DNA of 64,000 nucleotides, taken from the NCBI GenBank assembly GCA_018222865.1, contig JAAEZM010000004.1, forward strand, positions 29,314-93,313. The letters are read 5' to 3'. The position numbers were made by a program, and so were the translations under genes. This document shows, one piece after another, positions 42,461-50,977 of the stretch. The DNA is from Alphaproteobacteria bacterium (GTDB lineage Bacteria; Pseudomonadota; Alphaproteobacteria; Caulobacterales; Maricaulaceae). Under the pieces are notes generated by a model. That model ran no database searches, was not told where the DNA came from, and worked only from the letters and a program-made list of their open reading frames with translations. Position 1 is the first letter of the stretch. Each line of letters starts with the position of its first letter.

Positions 42461-42582
42461 TGCACCGCGGAGCGAACATGCGCGATTTGACGCGCCCCCG
42501 CGAACTTTTATTCACTTTATTTTTGTGGTCTTTTGCGGTGAGTCTTCATCACCATTCACCCCTTGATTTTACAAGCAGGTTC

Positions 42583-43311
42583 ATGCCGCCCGCCCTTATT
42601 GCTTACGGACGATTGATTCTCGACAGCCTGCGCGATCTGGCCCCGATTATTCTGGTGGTCGGCTTTTTTCAGATTATCGTCCTGCAACAACCCTTTCCGG
42701 ACCTGCCGCGCATTCTGTTTGGCCTGCTCGCTGTCATTCTGGGACTGGCACTTTTTATTCGCGGTCTTGAAATCGGGCTCTTCCCCATTGGCGAAAGCAT
42801 GGCCGGCGCCTTCGCCCGCAAAGGCAGCGTCTGGTGGCTGATGGGATTTGCCTTCGCGCTGGGATTTGGCACCACGGTGGCCGAGCCTGCCCTGATTGCA
42901 GTCGCTGCCGAGGCGGCCAGCGTCAAGGCGGCAGAAGGCGCCCTCGCGGAAAGCGCCCAGGAGTCCTATGCGCTGGGCCTTCGCTACACGGTGGCGGTCT
43001 CCGTTGGAGCGGCGCTTGTGCTCGGGGTGTTGCGGATACTGAAAGGCTGGCCGATCCAGTTCATGATCATTGGCGGCTATATCCTCATCGTTATCCTGAC
43101 CCAGTTCGCACCGCGCGAGATCATCGGCATCGCCTATGATAGTGGCGGGGTCACCACCTCCACCATCACCGTACCACTAGTAACCGCCCTGGGGATTGGC
43201 CTTTCGACGGTCATCAAGGGACGCAATCCGCTGATTGATGGCTTCGGCCTAATCGCCTTTGCCAGCCTGACACCCATCCTCTTCGTCTTGCTCTACGGCA
43301 TGGTGGTGTAG
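42583..43311 (+). CDS. DUF1538 membrane protein, first of pair (UmpA/UmpB type)
   Basis: A 242-residue protein with about six to seven membrane helices of the DUF1538 family ([61 protein letters not shown]). The E-P and Y-D-S-G-G-V-T-T motifs are repeated in the next gene. From memory, paired DUF1538 proteins UmpA/UmpB of Halomonas act as a two-component Na+(Li+,K+)/H+ antiporter. ATG 42583 is used; the track start at 42478 reads through the leader. The stop is 2 bases before the second copy. Confidence 0.83.
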   Translation: MPPALIAYGRLILDSLRDLAPIILVVGFFQIIVLQQPFPDLPRILFGLLAVILGLALFIRGLEIGLFPIGESMAGAFARKGSVWWLMGFAFALGFGTTVAEPALIAVAAEAASVKAAEGALAESAQESYALGLRYTVAVSVGAALVLGVLRILKGWPIQFMIIGGYILIVILTQFAPREIIGIAYDSGGVTTSTITVPLVTALGIGLSTVIKGRNPLIDGFGLIAFASLTPILFVLLYGMVV

Positions 43312-43313
43312 CG

Positions 43314-44120
43314 ATGGATCTGCTGTTCCAACTCGTCCAGGCTTTCATCGGGACGCTGCGCGATATCGCTCCGATCATCATAATCCTGGCCTTCTTCCAG
43401 CTCGGGGTGCTGCGCAAACCCATCCCGCAGCTCAAACAGGTTCTGATCGGCTTTGTTTATGTGATTATCGGCCTCGCCCTCTTCCTGGTCGGACTTCAAG
43501 AGGCGCTCTTCCCGCTCGGAGAGACGATGGCCCGGCAATTGACCGAAGCCCAGTTTATTTACGGCACGCCAGAACAGCCCGAGACCGTCGATTGGACCAA
43601 ATATTATTGGGTTTACATCTTCGCTGCGGCGATTGGTTTCTCGACCACCATCGCCGAACCCTCACTCATCGCCGTCTCGTTGAAGGCGGATGAGGCATCG
43701 GGCGGTGCGATCCAGTCCTGGCCACTCCGCATTGCCGTGGCCATTGGTGTCGCCTTATCAATCGCGCTGGGTGCCTTCCGCATCATTACCGGCACGCCTT
43801 TGCACATCTACATGATGGTCGGATATCTGATTGTGGTGATCCAGACCTTCTTCGCGCCCAAGGAAATCATTCCACTGGCCTATGATAGCGGCGGTGTGAC
43901 CACCTCCACCGTGACCGTACCACTCGTCACGGCGCTGGGTCTGGGCCTTGCCTCAACCGTTCCGGGCCGAAGCCCCTTGCTCGACGGGTTCGGCCTTATC
44001 GCGCTGGCCAGCCTCTTTCCAATGATAACCGTGATGGGTTACGCGCAAGGCTCCAAGCTGTGGGCCGAGTGGCGTTCCCGTCGCAAGACATCAAACAGCT
44101 CCGGAGATAACCGATCATGA
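43314..44120 (+). CDS. DUF1538 membrane protein, second of pair (UmpA/UmpB type)
   Basis: A 268-residue membrane protein paralogous to the preceding one: IAPIIIILAFFQLGVLRKP, GFSTTIAEPSLIAVSLKADE and [22 protein letters not shown] occupy the same positions. The pair likely forms a heteromeric transporter in the inner membrane. It has an extra loop (TEAQFIYGTPEQPETVDW) after the third helix and a short charged tail. The stop overlaps the P-II-like gene (ATGA), which indicates tight coupling. Confidence 0.85.
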   Translation: MDLLFQLVQAFIGTLRDIAPIIIILAFFQLGVLRKPIPQLKQVLIGFVYVIIGLALFLVGLQEALFPLGETMARQLTEAQFIYGTPEQPETVDWTKYYWVYIFAAAIGFSTTIAEPSLIAVSLKADEASGGAIQSWPLRIAVAIGVALSIALGAFRIITGTPLHIYMMVGYLIVVIQTFFAPKEIIPLAYDSGGVTTSTVTVPLVTALGLGLASTVPGRSPLLDGFGLIALASLFPMITVMGYAQGSKLWAEWRSRRKTSNSSGDNRS

Positions 44121-44467
44121 AGCTGAAACTCATCCTCGCCCTGGTGACGGACGAGAAAACCGAAATCGTCACCCAAACCGGCCGCGATGCAGGGGCCACG
44201 GGCTGCACGGTTATCACCGCAGCTCGCGGCGAAGGGTTGAACCCGCCCAAAACCTTTTTTGGTCTGACACTGGAGGGACAACGCGATGTCGTGCTCTTCA
44301 TTGTCGAAGAGCATATGAGCCGAGCCATCCTGGAGGCGATCAGTACCGCGGCCGGATTTGACGAAGTGACCGGCGCCGGCGTTGCTGTTCAGATCGATAT
44401 TGAAGATGCCATTGGCCTTTCCTCACAGCTTGAGGAAATTCAACGCGAAATCGAGGACAAGATATGA
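44117..44467 (+). CDS. P-II-like signal protein
   Basis: A 116-residue protein with the P-II ferredoxin-like fold: MKLKLILALVTDEKTEIVTQTGRDAGATGCTVITAARGEG, then LEGQRDVVLFIVEE and the C-terminal GAGVAVQIDIEDAIGL. The T-loop is altered: the segment NPPKTFFGLT has no tyrosine at the GlnB uridylylation position. P-II relatives bind nucleotides and gate membrane transporters (GlnK-AmtB, SbtB-SbtA). Overlap with the DUF1538 genes suggests it regulates that transporter. Confidence 0.82.
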   Translation: MKLKLILALVTDEKTEIVTQTGRDAGATGCTVITAARGEGLNPPKTFFGLTLEGQRDVVLFIVEEHMSRAILEAISTAAGFDEVTGAGVAVQIDIEDAIGLSSQLEEIQREIEDKI

Positions 44468-44859
44468 GCGAGCCAAGCTATGTTTCCGTCAAGGATGTGA
44501 TGACCACATCCCCCTTGGTGATTGACGGTCTGGCCACTGTCAGCCAGGCGATCAACCTGATGAAGGAACACAGTGTTTCTTCCCTAGTGGTCGATAAGCG
44601 CGATGCCAGTGACGAGTATGGGATTTTAGCCGTCCACGATATCGCGGAACAGATTGTGGCAACCGACCGGGCGGCGGACCGGGTTAATGTCTATGAAATC
44701 ATGTCCAAACCGGTGCTCAGCGTCGATGTCGGCATGAATATCAAATATGCCGTACGCCTTCTCAGCCGTTTCAAGCTGACCCGGGCGCTCGTTCTGGATC
44801 AGGGCAAGGTGGCCGGCATTGTGACGCTGCGCGATCTGGTGGTGCGCTCGCTGAGCTGA
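44464..44859 (+). CDS. CBS-domain pair protein
   Basis: A 131-residue protein consisting of two CBS motifs: VSVKDVMTTSPLVIDGLATVSQAINLM...GILAVHDIAEQIV and VYEIMSKPVLSVDVGMNIKYAVRLL...GIVTLRDLVVRSLS. Such Bateman modules bind adenosyl ligands (ATP, AMP, c-di-AMP) and control transporters or enzymes. It starts in an ATGA overlap with the P-II-like gene, so it is the fourth member of the DUF1538 operon and a second regulatory input. It ends next to the convergent hypothetical gene. Confidence 0.86.
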   Translation: MSEPSYVSVKDVMTTSPLVIDGLATVSQAINLMKEHSVSSLVVDKRDASDEYGILAVHDIAEQIVATDRAADRVNVYEIMSKPVLSVDVGMNIKYAVRLLSRFKLTRALVLDQGKVAGIVTLRDLVVRSLS

Positions 44860-45273
44860 TCAGCTGGCGTTCAGCGGGCGGATGACCAGGCGCCATTGGA
44901 ACAGACACCAGGCGCCCAGCACGCCCACACCGATCGCCCCCAGTCCCAGAACATTGTCGTAACGCGCTAGAACACTGAACAGGACCCAGTTTACCGCATC
45001 CCAGATCAGGCAGATCGAAAACAGGGTTGGAGCAATCACGGCGCGGCGCAATGCTGCAATCAGGCTGAGGAAAATCAGCGCATTGAGCAGATAGAAGGAC
45101 TGCATGAAGCTCACGGGCGTGGAGGCCACAAACTCACGCAGATTAATCGGCCCAACCTGGCCATTAAAGATTTCGAACACGGTCAAGGCGATCGCGACAG
45201 TCCAGAAGCTGAACCAAATCGCGTAGACACTCAAAATAAAAAGTCCCGCCGAAAACCAGATCTTCCCGCTCAT
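44860..45273 (-). CDS. Hypothetical four-helix membrane protein
   Basis: A 137-residue protein with four clear membrane helices (SAGLFILSVYAIWFSFWTVAIAL, FYLLNALIFLSLIAALRR, APTLFSICLIWDAVNWVLF, GLGAIGVGVLGAWCLF). I do not recognise a family. It is convergent with the CBS gene with no gap. A TATTAT -10-like element lies about 70 bases upstream. Nothing links it to its neighbours. Confidence 0.7.
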   Translation of the reverse strand: MSGKIWFSAGLFILSVYAIWFSFWTVAIALTVFEIFNGQVGPINLREFVASTPVSFMQSFYLLNALIFLSLIAALRRAVIAPTLFSICLIWDAVNWVLFSVLARYDNVLGLGAIGVGVLGAWCLFQWRLVIRPLNAS

Positions 45274-45373
45274 TCCGCACAGCCCGTATTCCCAAGAAAC
45301 AAGAATTCGTTTCTGCGGCGGAGATCAGGGTTAAGCGAGTCTTACTATAATATTCATGGATAACGGCAGGCCT

Positions 45374-45408
45374 GCCTCATTTTCGCCCGACAGGCGAGTC
45401 TATGAGGC
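45374..45408 (-). terminator. Possible hairpin at the end of the pst operon
   Basis: GCCTCAT (45374-45380) pairs with ATGAGGC (45402-45408), and inside it CGCC pairs with GGCG. It lies 20 bases past the pstB stop on the minus strand. There is no T-run after it, so termination would be weak or factor-dependent. Confidence 0.3.
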
Positions 45409-45427
45409 GGGAGATTCCTCTCAGGCT

Positions 45428-46228
45428 TTATCCGAACCGGCCCATCACATAATCCTGGGTCCGCTGATCCTGCGGGTTGGTGAATATGTTCTCGGTCGGG
45501 CCATATTCGACCAGCTCTCCGAGGTGGAAGAAGGCCGTCTGCTGCGATACGCGCGCGGCTTGCTGCATTGAGTGGGTCACGATGATGATGGTGTAATTCT
45601 CACGCAGCTCATCAATCAGTTCCTCAATCCGCGCTGTCGCGATCGGGTCGAGCGCCGAGCACGGCTCATCCATCAAGATGACTTCCGGATTGACGGCAAT
45701 GGCACGGGCAATGACCAGGCGCTGCTGCTGACCGCCGGACAGGCTTGTACCCGGGTCTTGCAGGCGATCGGCAACCTCATCCCACAAACCCGCCTTGCGC
45801 AGGCTCTGCTCAACAATGGCTTCAAGCTCTTCTGCCGACTGGGCCAGGCCATGAATGCGCGGTCCATAGGCCACATTGTCGAAGATGGATTTGGGAAACG
45901 GGTTGGGCTTTTGAAACACCATGCCGACCCGGGCGCGAAGGACAACGGGATCAAGATGCGGGTCATTGATCTCCTCGCCTTCCATGATCAAGGAGCCGTC
46001 AACCCGCGCACCTTCAATCGTATCATTCATCCGGTTCAGGCAACGCAGGAAGGTCGATTTCCCACAGCCGGACGGACCGATAAACGCCGTCACAGAACGA
46101 TCGGGAATGTCCAGGGACACATTCACCAGGGCGTGGTTGTCGTCATAATAGACGTTTACATTCCGAGCCTTGATCTTGGTGTCTGTGTCAGCGGTGATTG
46201 CGTCCTGGTCCAAGGGGACCCCCTTCAT
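45428..46228 (-). CDS. pstB: Phosphate ABC transporter ATP-binding protein
   Basis: A 266-residue ABC ATPase with Walker [20 protein letters not shown], signature [14 protein letters not shown], Walker [17 protein letters not shown] and the H-loop [11 protein letters not shown]. The CLNRMND and DEPCSALDP wording is specific for PstB. It powers phosphate import through PstCA. It lies 15 bases after pstA. No phoU follows, which is unusual for a pst operon; phoU may be elsewhere. Confidence 0.96.
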   Translation of the reverse strand: MKGVPLDQDAITADTDTKIKARNVNVYYDDNHALVNVSLDIPDRSVTAFIGPSGCGKSTFLRCLNRMNDTIEGARVDGSLIMEGEEINDPHLDPVVLRARVGMVFQKPNPFPKSIFDNVAYGPRIHGLAQSAEELEAIVEQSLRKAGLWDEVADRLQDPGTSLSGGQQQRLVIARAIAVNPEVILMDEPCSALDPIATARIEELIDELRENYTIIIVTHSMQQAARVSQQTAFFHLGELVEYGPTENIFTNPQDQRTQDYVMGRFG

Positions 46229-46243
46229 CGGGCAGGCAAGCGC

Positions 46244-47989
46244 CTACCATTTGCGGTCAAACTTACGGCGGAGGAAAATCGCCAGAGCATTGAAACCGAT
46301 CATCATCACCAAAAGGATCATGATCGCAGCGGCGGTACGAGATTCAAACGCGCGTTCAGCGGCGTCATACCAGAGATAGATCTGCACCGACATTGTCGTT
46401 GCCGGTTCCGTCAGACCTTCCGGCGACAGGCTGGGGGCGTCGGCGATAAAAGCCACCATCCCGATCATCAGAAGCGGCGCTGTCTCACCCAGAGCCCGGG
46501 CCAGACCAATGATCGATCCGGTTAAAATCCCCGGCGCCGCGAGCGGCAGGACATGATGGAAAACAGTCTGCGTCTTGGAGGCGCCAATCCCGAGCGCCGC
46601 ATCGCGGATAGACGGCGGCACAGCTTTCAGTGCTGCCCGCGTCGCGATAATCATTGTCGGTAAGGTCATCAAGGAAAGCACCACGCCTGCCAGAAGCGGC
46701 GATGAGCGCGGCATGCCAAACACGTTGATGAAGACCGCCAGCCCCAACAGGCCGTAAATGATGGATGGCACCGCGGCGAGGTTGTTGATGTTCACCTCGA
46801 TCAGGTCGGTGAAGGTATTCTTGCGCGCGAACTCCTCCAGATAGATCGCTGTTGCGACACCTATGGGAACGGAGAGCAGCATGGTGATCAACATGGTCAG
46901 GACAGAGCCGAGGAACGCCCCTCTGACCCCGGCCAGCTCCGGCTCGCGGCTATCGGCATTGGAGAAGAGATAGCCGTTAAAACCTTGCGTGACAGCTCCG
47001 CGTGCTTCCAGAGCGCGTGTCCAAGCGATCTGCTGGTCACTCGCGCGACGCCGGTCCGCCGGTGTTTCCAGCACCTGGATCGCCCAATTCTCAATTCTGT
47101 CCGATGTCTCAAGGGACACGATTATATCTGCGGTCGCCGAGCGGCCATCAGCAGACAGCGTCGTAACGCGCATCGCACCGCCGCCCGCCTCAACGATCAG
47201 GCTGGGCAGTGTATCATCCAGTACAACCAGCCCATCAGGCGCTGCGGCCCGTGTTCTATAGGCTTCGCTTCGCGCAAGCAGCACATCTGCACGCTGCCGA
47301 TTCGCATCAGCGTCCTGCCCGCCCTCGCGATCAGCCTGCAATTGCAGCCCCTGAGCCCGGGCTGCCAGCCCATCTGCTTCCGACTGGAGCACAGCACGGA
47401 TATCCGCAAGGACCCCGTCAAAGGCCGGTTCGCTCGCACGCAATTCAGCGACATCACCGGACAGGGTGATGTCGAGCGCCCCGATAACAGAGACACGGGA
47501 CTCATCGATCAACATGCCCTTGAGATAGAGGTCCATCTCATCAGAAATCGGCATGCGGAACCGATAGCGCTGACCAATCAATCCGCGGTCCTCAATCACT
47601 TCATTCATGAGCCGTGGCGCATTGAGAGGTGTGTAGAGCTGGAACAAGGATCTCAGCTCACGCCGGTCGCGGACTTCGGGAAACTGCTCTCGCATGGCGT
47701 TCTGCAGCACCCGGCTGAAACTGCCCTGACGCAGCGAGTTTTCGCTTTCATCACCCAGCGGATCAATCAATTCCCGATCAAGTTCCACTTCCAGGGTCAG
47801 CTCATGCGCGGTGAAAGCCGGCATGCCCTGGGCAATGATAGAGCCAAGCAGGGTCAACAAGATCAGGAAAGAGATCAGGACCGCGCCTATGCCATAGCTG
47901 CGAAAGCGTGTTTCTGCACGATATCGGCTTTCCAGCCGCGCTTGGACGACAGCATGAATGTCGCGCGTATTTGCGGTGTGATCAGTCAT
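46244..47989 (-). CDS. pstA: Phosphate ABC transporter permease PstA, long form
   Basis: A 581-residue permease, about twice the usual PstA length. The N-terminal half (about residues 30-280) has one membrane helix followed by a large, probably periplasmic region with a helical stretch (QSEADGLAARAQGLQLQADREGG), as in the DUF3333-type PstA of Alphaproteobacteria. The C-terminal half has the six-helix MetI-like domain with the EAA-type loop (RAALKAVPPSIRDAALGIGASKTQTVFHHVLPLAAPG). It overlaps pstC by 8 bases. Confidence 0.92.
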   Translation of the reverse strand: MTDHTANTRDIHAVVQARLESRYRAETRFRSYGIGAVLISFLILLTLLGSIIAQGMPAFTAHELTLEVELDRELIDPLGDESENSLRQGSFSRVLQNAMREQFPEVRDRRELRSLFQLYTPLNAPRLMNEVIEDRGLIGQRYRFRMPISDEMDLYLKGMLIDESRVSVIGALDITLSGDVAELRASEPAFDGVLADIRAVLQSEADGLAARAQGLQLQADREGGQDADANRQRADVLLARSEAYRTRAAAPDGLVVLDDTLPSLIVEAGGGAMRVTTLSADGRSATADIIVSLETSDRIENWAIQVLETPADRRRASDQQIAWTRALEARGAVTQGFNGYLFSNADSREPELAGVRGAFLGSVLTMLITMLLSVPIGVATAIYLEEFARKNTFTDLIEVNINNLAAVPSIIYGLLGLAVFINVFGMPRSSPLLAGVVLSLMTLPTMIIATRAALKAVPPSIRDAALGIGASKTQTVFHHVLPLAAPGILTGSIIGLARALGETAPLLMIGMVAFIADAPSLSPEGLTEPATTMSVQIYLWYDAAERAFESRTAAAIMILLVMMIGFNALAIFLRRKFDRKW

Positions 47990-49682
47990 ACTTTTCCCGG
48001 TATTTTTGAACCACGCGCAGAGCGATCATATTCATGATCAAGGTCAGGACGAAGAGGACCAGACCCAGCGCAAAAGCCGAGAGAGTCTTCACACTGTTAA
48101 ACTCCTGGTCTCCGGTCAGAAGCATCACGATTTGAACGGTAATCGTGGTCACGGCCTCAAGCGGGTTGGCCGTCAAATTAGCGCCCTGCCCGGCCGCCAT
48201 CACCACAATCATCGTCTCGCCCACAGCCCGGCTTACCGCCAGCAGTATTGCGCCAACAATGCCCGGCAGAGCGGCCGGCAAGACGACTTGGCGGATAGTC
48301 TCGGAGCGCGTCGCTCCCATGGCGTAAGACCCGTCACGCAGGGCCTGCGGCACCGCATTGATCACATCATCAGACAGAGACGAGATGAAGGGAATAATCA
48401 TCACCCCCATCACCAGACCCGCCGAGAACGCGCTCTGCGTGACAACATCTTCAAAACCCAATGCGGCCAGGGCGGTTCGAATTGCGGGCCCGACCGTCAA
48501 CAGAGCGAAAAATCCATAAACCACCGTGGGAATGCCCGCGAGAATCTCGAGCACCGGCTTGGCGGTCTGGCGAAATTTCGAGCCGGCGTATTCAGACAGG
48601 TAGATGGCAGAAAACAGCCCGATCGGGATGGCGACAATCATCGCAATCAAGGTGATCAGGGCCGTACCCGCAAAAAGCGGTACAGCGCCGAAAGCGCCGG
48701 TCTGACCGACCTGGTCCGCTCTGATCGCGATCTGCGGGCTCCAATGCAGACCGAACAGAAACTCCCAGATCGAGACTTGGGAGAAGAAGCGCATACTCTC
48801 GAACAGCAAGGAGGCAACAATGCCGATCGTGGTCAAAATCGCGATCACTGATGACAAAAAGAGAAAGGCAATGATCAGTGCTTCAACACCATTGCGCGCG
48901 CGGAAGCTCTGCCCAACCCGTCCACGCGAGTAGAAGAAGCCTGTGAGCGCGAGACCGTACACCAGGATGATCATGGCGTTACGGATCCAGACATCCGTCT
49001 CGACTACCATCTGCGCGGCGACGTTCAGCTCATCGGCATGTCGACTGGCCGGCACGCCCTGCGCGATATTGCGCGCATCACCAAGAAAGAGCCGACGTGC
49101 ATCCCCATCACCGATCCAGAAGACGAAGCCAGCGCGCGCATCCTCCGGAAGTGCGCCTGTCTCCGGCGCAGCCCGAACATCATTGGCGATCAGGTCGGAG
49201 CGGTCTTCAAGTGCGGCCTGCGTGGTCGTGATCAAGTTGAGCACTTCCACATGCTCCTCTTGAAGTGCTTGCAAGGCATCTGGGTCCCGTGCCGAGCCTC
49301 TCAGGGAGCGAAGCCTCTGAATATCATCGCTCAACCGTTCTGATCGCGCACGCAGCTGGGCAAAGAGCCCGGATAAGTCGGCATGCTCCTGATCGCGCGC
49401 CATCGCCGTTTCATAGGCCGATTGCAGCGGTGCTGAGAGTTCGACCAAACGGGATGAGACGATACGGTCACTTGCATCCTGAGACAGGAGCGCGAAGGCC
49501 AACATGGTCAAGAAAGCCGGCAGGCCGGTCCACAAGGCGACGTAATATCCGTGATAATTCGGCAGGGAGTGAAGGCTCGACAAAGCCACTCCGGCGCTTC
49601 GAAGCGCCCGCGCTCGCCCGACATAGAACCCGCCGGCAAGCAGCACGAGAAGGCTCAAAGCGATGATCGAGTAGATCGACAT
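47982..49682 (-). CDS. pstC: Phosphate ABC transporter permease PstC, long form
   Basis: A 566-residue permease with an extended N-terminal part: an anchor helix (SIIALSLLVLLAGGFYVG), a second helix near residue 55, and a coiled-coil-rich loop (SERLSDDIQRLRSLRGS, about 110-160). The C-terminal half is a MetI-like domain with the EAA-type loop (AVPQALRDGSYAMGATRSETIRQVVLPAALPG). Long PstC and PstA forms occur together in Alphaproteobacteria. It overlaps pstA and lies 150 bases after pstS. Confidence 0.92.
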   Translation of the reverse strand: MSIYSIIALSLLVLLAGGFYVGRARALRSAGVALSSLHSLPNYHGYYVALWTGLPAFLTMLAFALLSQDASDRIVSSRLVELSAPLQSAYETAMARDQEHADLSGLFAQLRARSERLSDDIQRLRSLRGSARDPDALQALQEEHVEVLNLITTTQAALEDRSDLIANDVRAAPETGALPEDARAGFVFWIGDGDARRLFLGDARNIAQGVPASRHADELNVAAQMVVETDVWIRNAMIILVYGLALTGFFYSRGRVGQSFRARNGVEALIIAFLFLSSVIAILTTIGIVASLLFESMRFFSQVSIWEFLFGLHWSPQIAIRADQVGQTGAFGAVPLFAGTALITLIAMIVAIPIGLFSAIYLSEYAGSKFRQTAKPVLEILAGIPTVVYGFFALLTVGPAIRTALAALGFEDVVTQSAFSAGLVMGVMIIPFISSLSDDVINAVPQALRDGSYAMGATRSETIRQVVLPAALPGIVGAILLAVSRAVGETMIVVMAAGQGANLTANPLEAVTTITVQIVMLLTGDQEFNSVKTLSAFALGLVLFVLTLIMNMIALRVVQKYREKYD

Positions 49683-49804
49683 GAAGAACTCAATTCTCGT
49701 GCCCGGACGGACAGGTCAGACGGAACATGCGGCTGCATAAGGGTTTCTGCGCGAGCCCGTCAACCATACTTGCCGCCCAGATCAGCATAACCATCAGCGG
49801 GACC

Positions 49805-49826
49805 GGCGGTCTCCTGGCGCACCGCC
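49805..49826 (-). terminator. Possible attenuating hairpin between pstS and pstC
   Basis: On the minus strand GGCGGT pairs with ACCGCC over a 10-base loop just after the pstS stop. There is no strong T-run. Such weak hairpins after binding-protein genes can lower permease expression relative to PstS. The rest of the 150-base gap shows no other structure I can support. Confidence 0.3.
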
Positions 49827-49832
49827 TTACAC

Positions 49833-50888
49833 TTATTCGGGAACTTCTGACATGGCGATTAAAGACCGTGCATGCTGGGCCATGGCATTGCGCCGATCAT
49901 CGGTAAGCGGAACCAGGCCCCGATCAGACAGATAGCCAAACTCGCCCCAGGCATCCTCGGAGGTAAACTCGGCGACATACGCCACCAGTCCGGGGACGAA
50001 ATCTGTGTGCTGGTTCTTCACGTAGAAAAACAGGGAGCGAGACACTGGATAGGTCCCGTCTGCAATGGCGTTGAATTCCGGCTCGGCCCCGTCAACGACC
50101 GCCCCGACAAGGCGGTCGGCATTCTGATCGAGGAAAGAAAATCCAAAGACACCGAAAGCCGTCGGTGTATTGGTGAGGGTTTGCACAATCGCATTGTCGT
50201 TCTCACCGCTATCAATCCACATCCCGTCTTCGCGGATCCGGCCGGCAATGCGCCCAAACTCGTCCGGATCCGACTGGGCAAGCGCCCCCATACACGGCAT
50301 TTGCTCAGCGCCATGATGGAGAACCAGCTCAACGAACGCATCACGCGTGCCCGAGGTCGGTGGCGGACCGAAGACCTCAATCCGATAATCAGGAAGCGAG
50401 GAATCGATCTCGGACCAACGCTCTATCGGATTATCGATGAAGGCACTGCACTGGTCATCAAGCGGAACTTCGGCCGCCAAGGCCCGCCATAATTGCTCAC
50501 GCGTGATGCTGATCGGATCACTGCCTGAGTCGGCGGCGCCAATGACAATGCCGTCAAATCCGATCTGGACTTCGGTGATCTCTCTGACGCCATTATTCTG
50601 GCAGTCTGCAAACTCTGAAGCCTGCATCCGGCGCGATGAATTGGCGATATCGGGGTGGGCTGGACCGACGCCCGCGCAGAATAATCGCAGACCACCGCCT
50701 GAACCCGTCGCTTCGACGACAGGCGTGGAATACTGCGTTTTCGCGCCAAAGGACTCAGCAGCAGCTGTGGAGAAAGGAAATACGGTAGACGACCCCACAA
50801 TGTGGATGTGATCGCGCGATTGCGCCCAGGCGTTGCTAGACGCCAGGCCCAATACGAGAAAGCCCGCTGCAAACGCATGTCTGATCAT
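49833..50888 (-). CDS. pstS: Phosphate ABC transporter substrate-binding protein
   Basis: About 351 residues with a signal peptide (IRHAFAAGFLVLGLASSNAWAQS). The mature part has the PstS phosphate-binding pattern: HIVGSSTVFPFSTAAAESFG, VEATGSGGGLRLFCAG, ANSSRRMQASE, DGIVIGAADSG and PPTSGTRDAFVELVLHHGA. It captures phosphate in the periplasm for PstCAB. Starts at 50888 and 50903 are both possible; both include the same signal peptide. It is 89 bases downstream of the LysR gene on the same strand. I could not find a convincing Pho box. Confidence 0.92.
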   Translation of the reverse strand: MIRHAFAAGFLVLGLASSNAWAQSRDHIHIVGSSTVFPFSTAAAESFGAKTQYSTPVVEATGSGGGLRLFCAGVGPAHPDIANSSRRMQASEFADCQNNGVREITEVQIGFDGIVIGAADSGSDPISITREQLWRALAAEVPLDDQCSAFIDNPIERWSEIDSSLPDYRIEVFGPPPTSGTRDAFVELVLHHGAEQMPCMGALAQSDPDEFGRIAGRIREDGMWIDSGENDNAIVQTLTNTPTAFGVFGFSFLDQNADRLVGAVVDGAEPEFNAIADGTYPVSRSLFFYVKNQHTDFVPGLVAYVAEFTSEDAWGEFGYLSDRGLVPLTDDRRNAMAQHARSLIAMSEVPE

Positions 50889-50977
50889 TTTATTTCCCGG
50901 CATCACCGCCCCTGCTTCCCCTGTCATCGTCAAACCACATGCTATGCCGCATCGGCTCGCAGCGAGCCACCTCAACA

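Noticed and set aside
42264-42515. 83-codon minus-strand frame in the DUF1538 leader
   Set aside because: Composition is Arg/Pro/Ser-rich, there is no ribosome site, and the region is better explained by nested inverted repeats on the plus strand.
46985-48037. 350-codon frame antisense to pstA
   Set aside because: Opposite a conserved permease gene, with no protein-family likeness and high Gln/His/Arg content.
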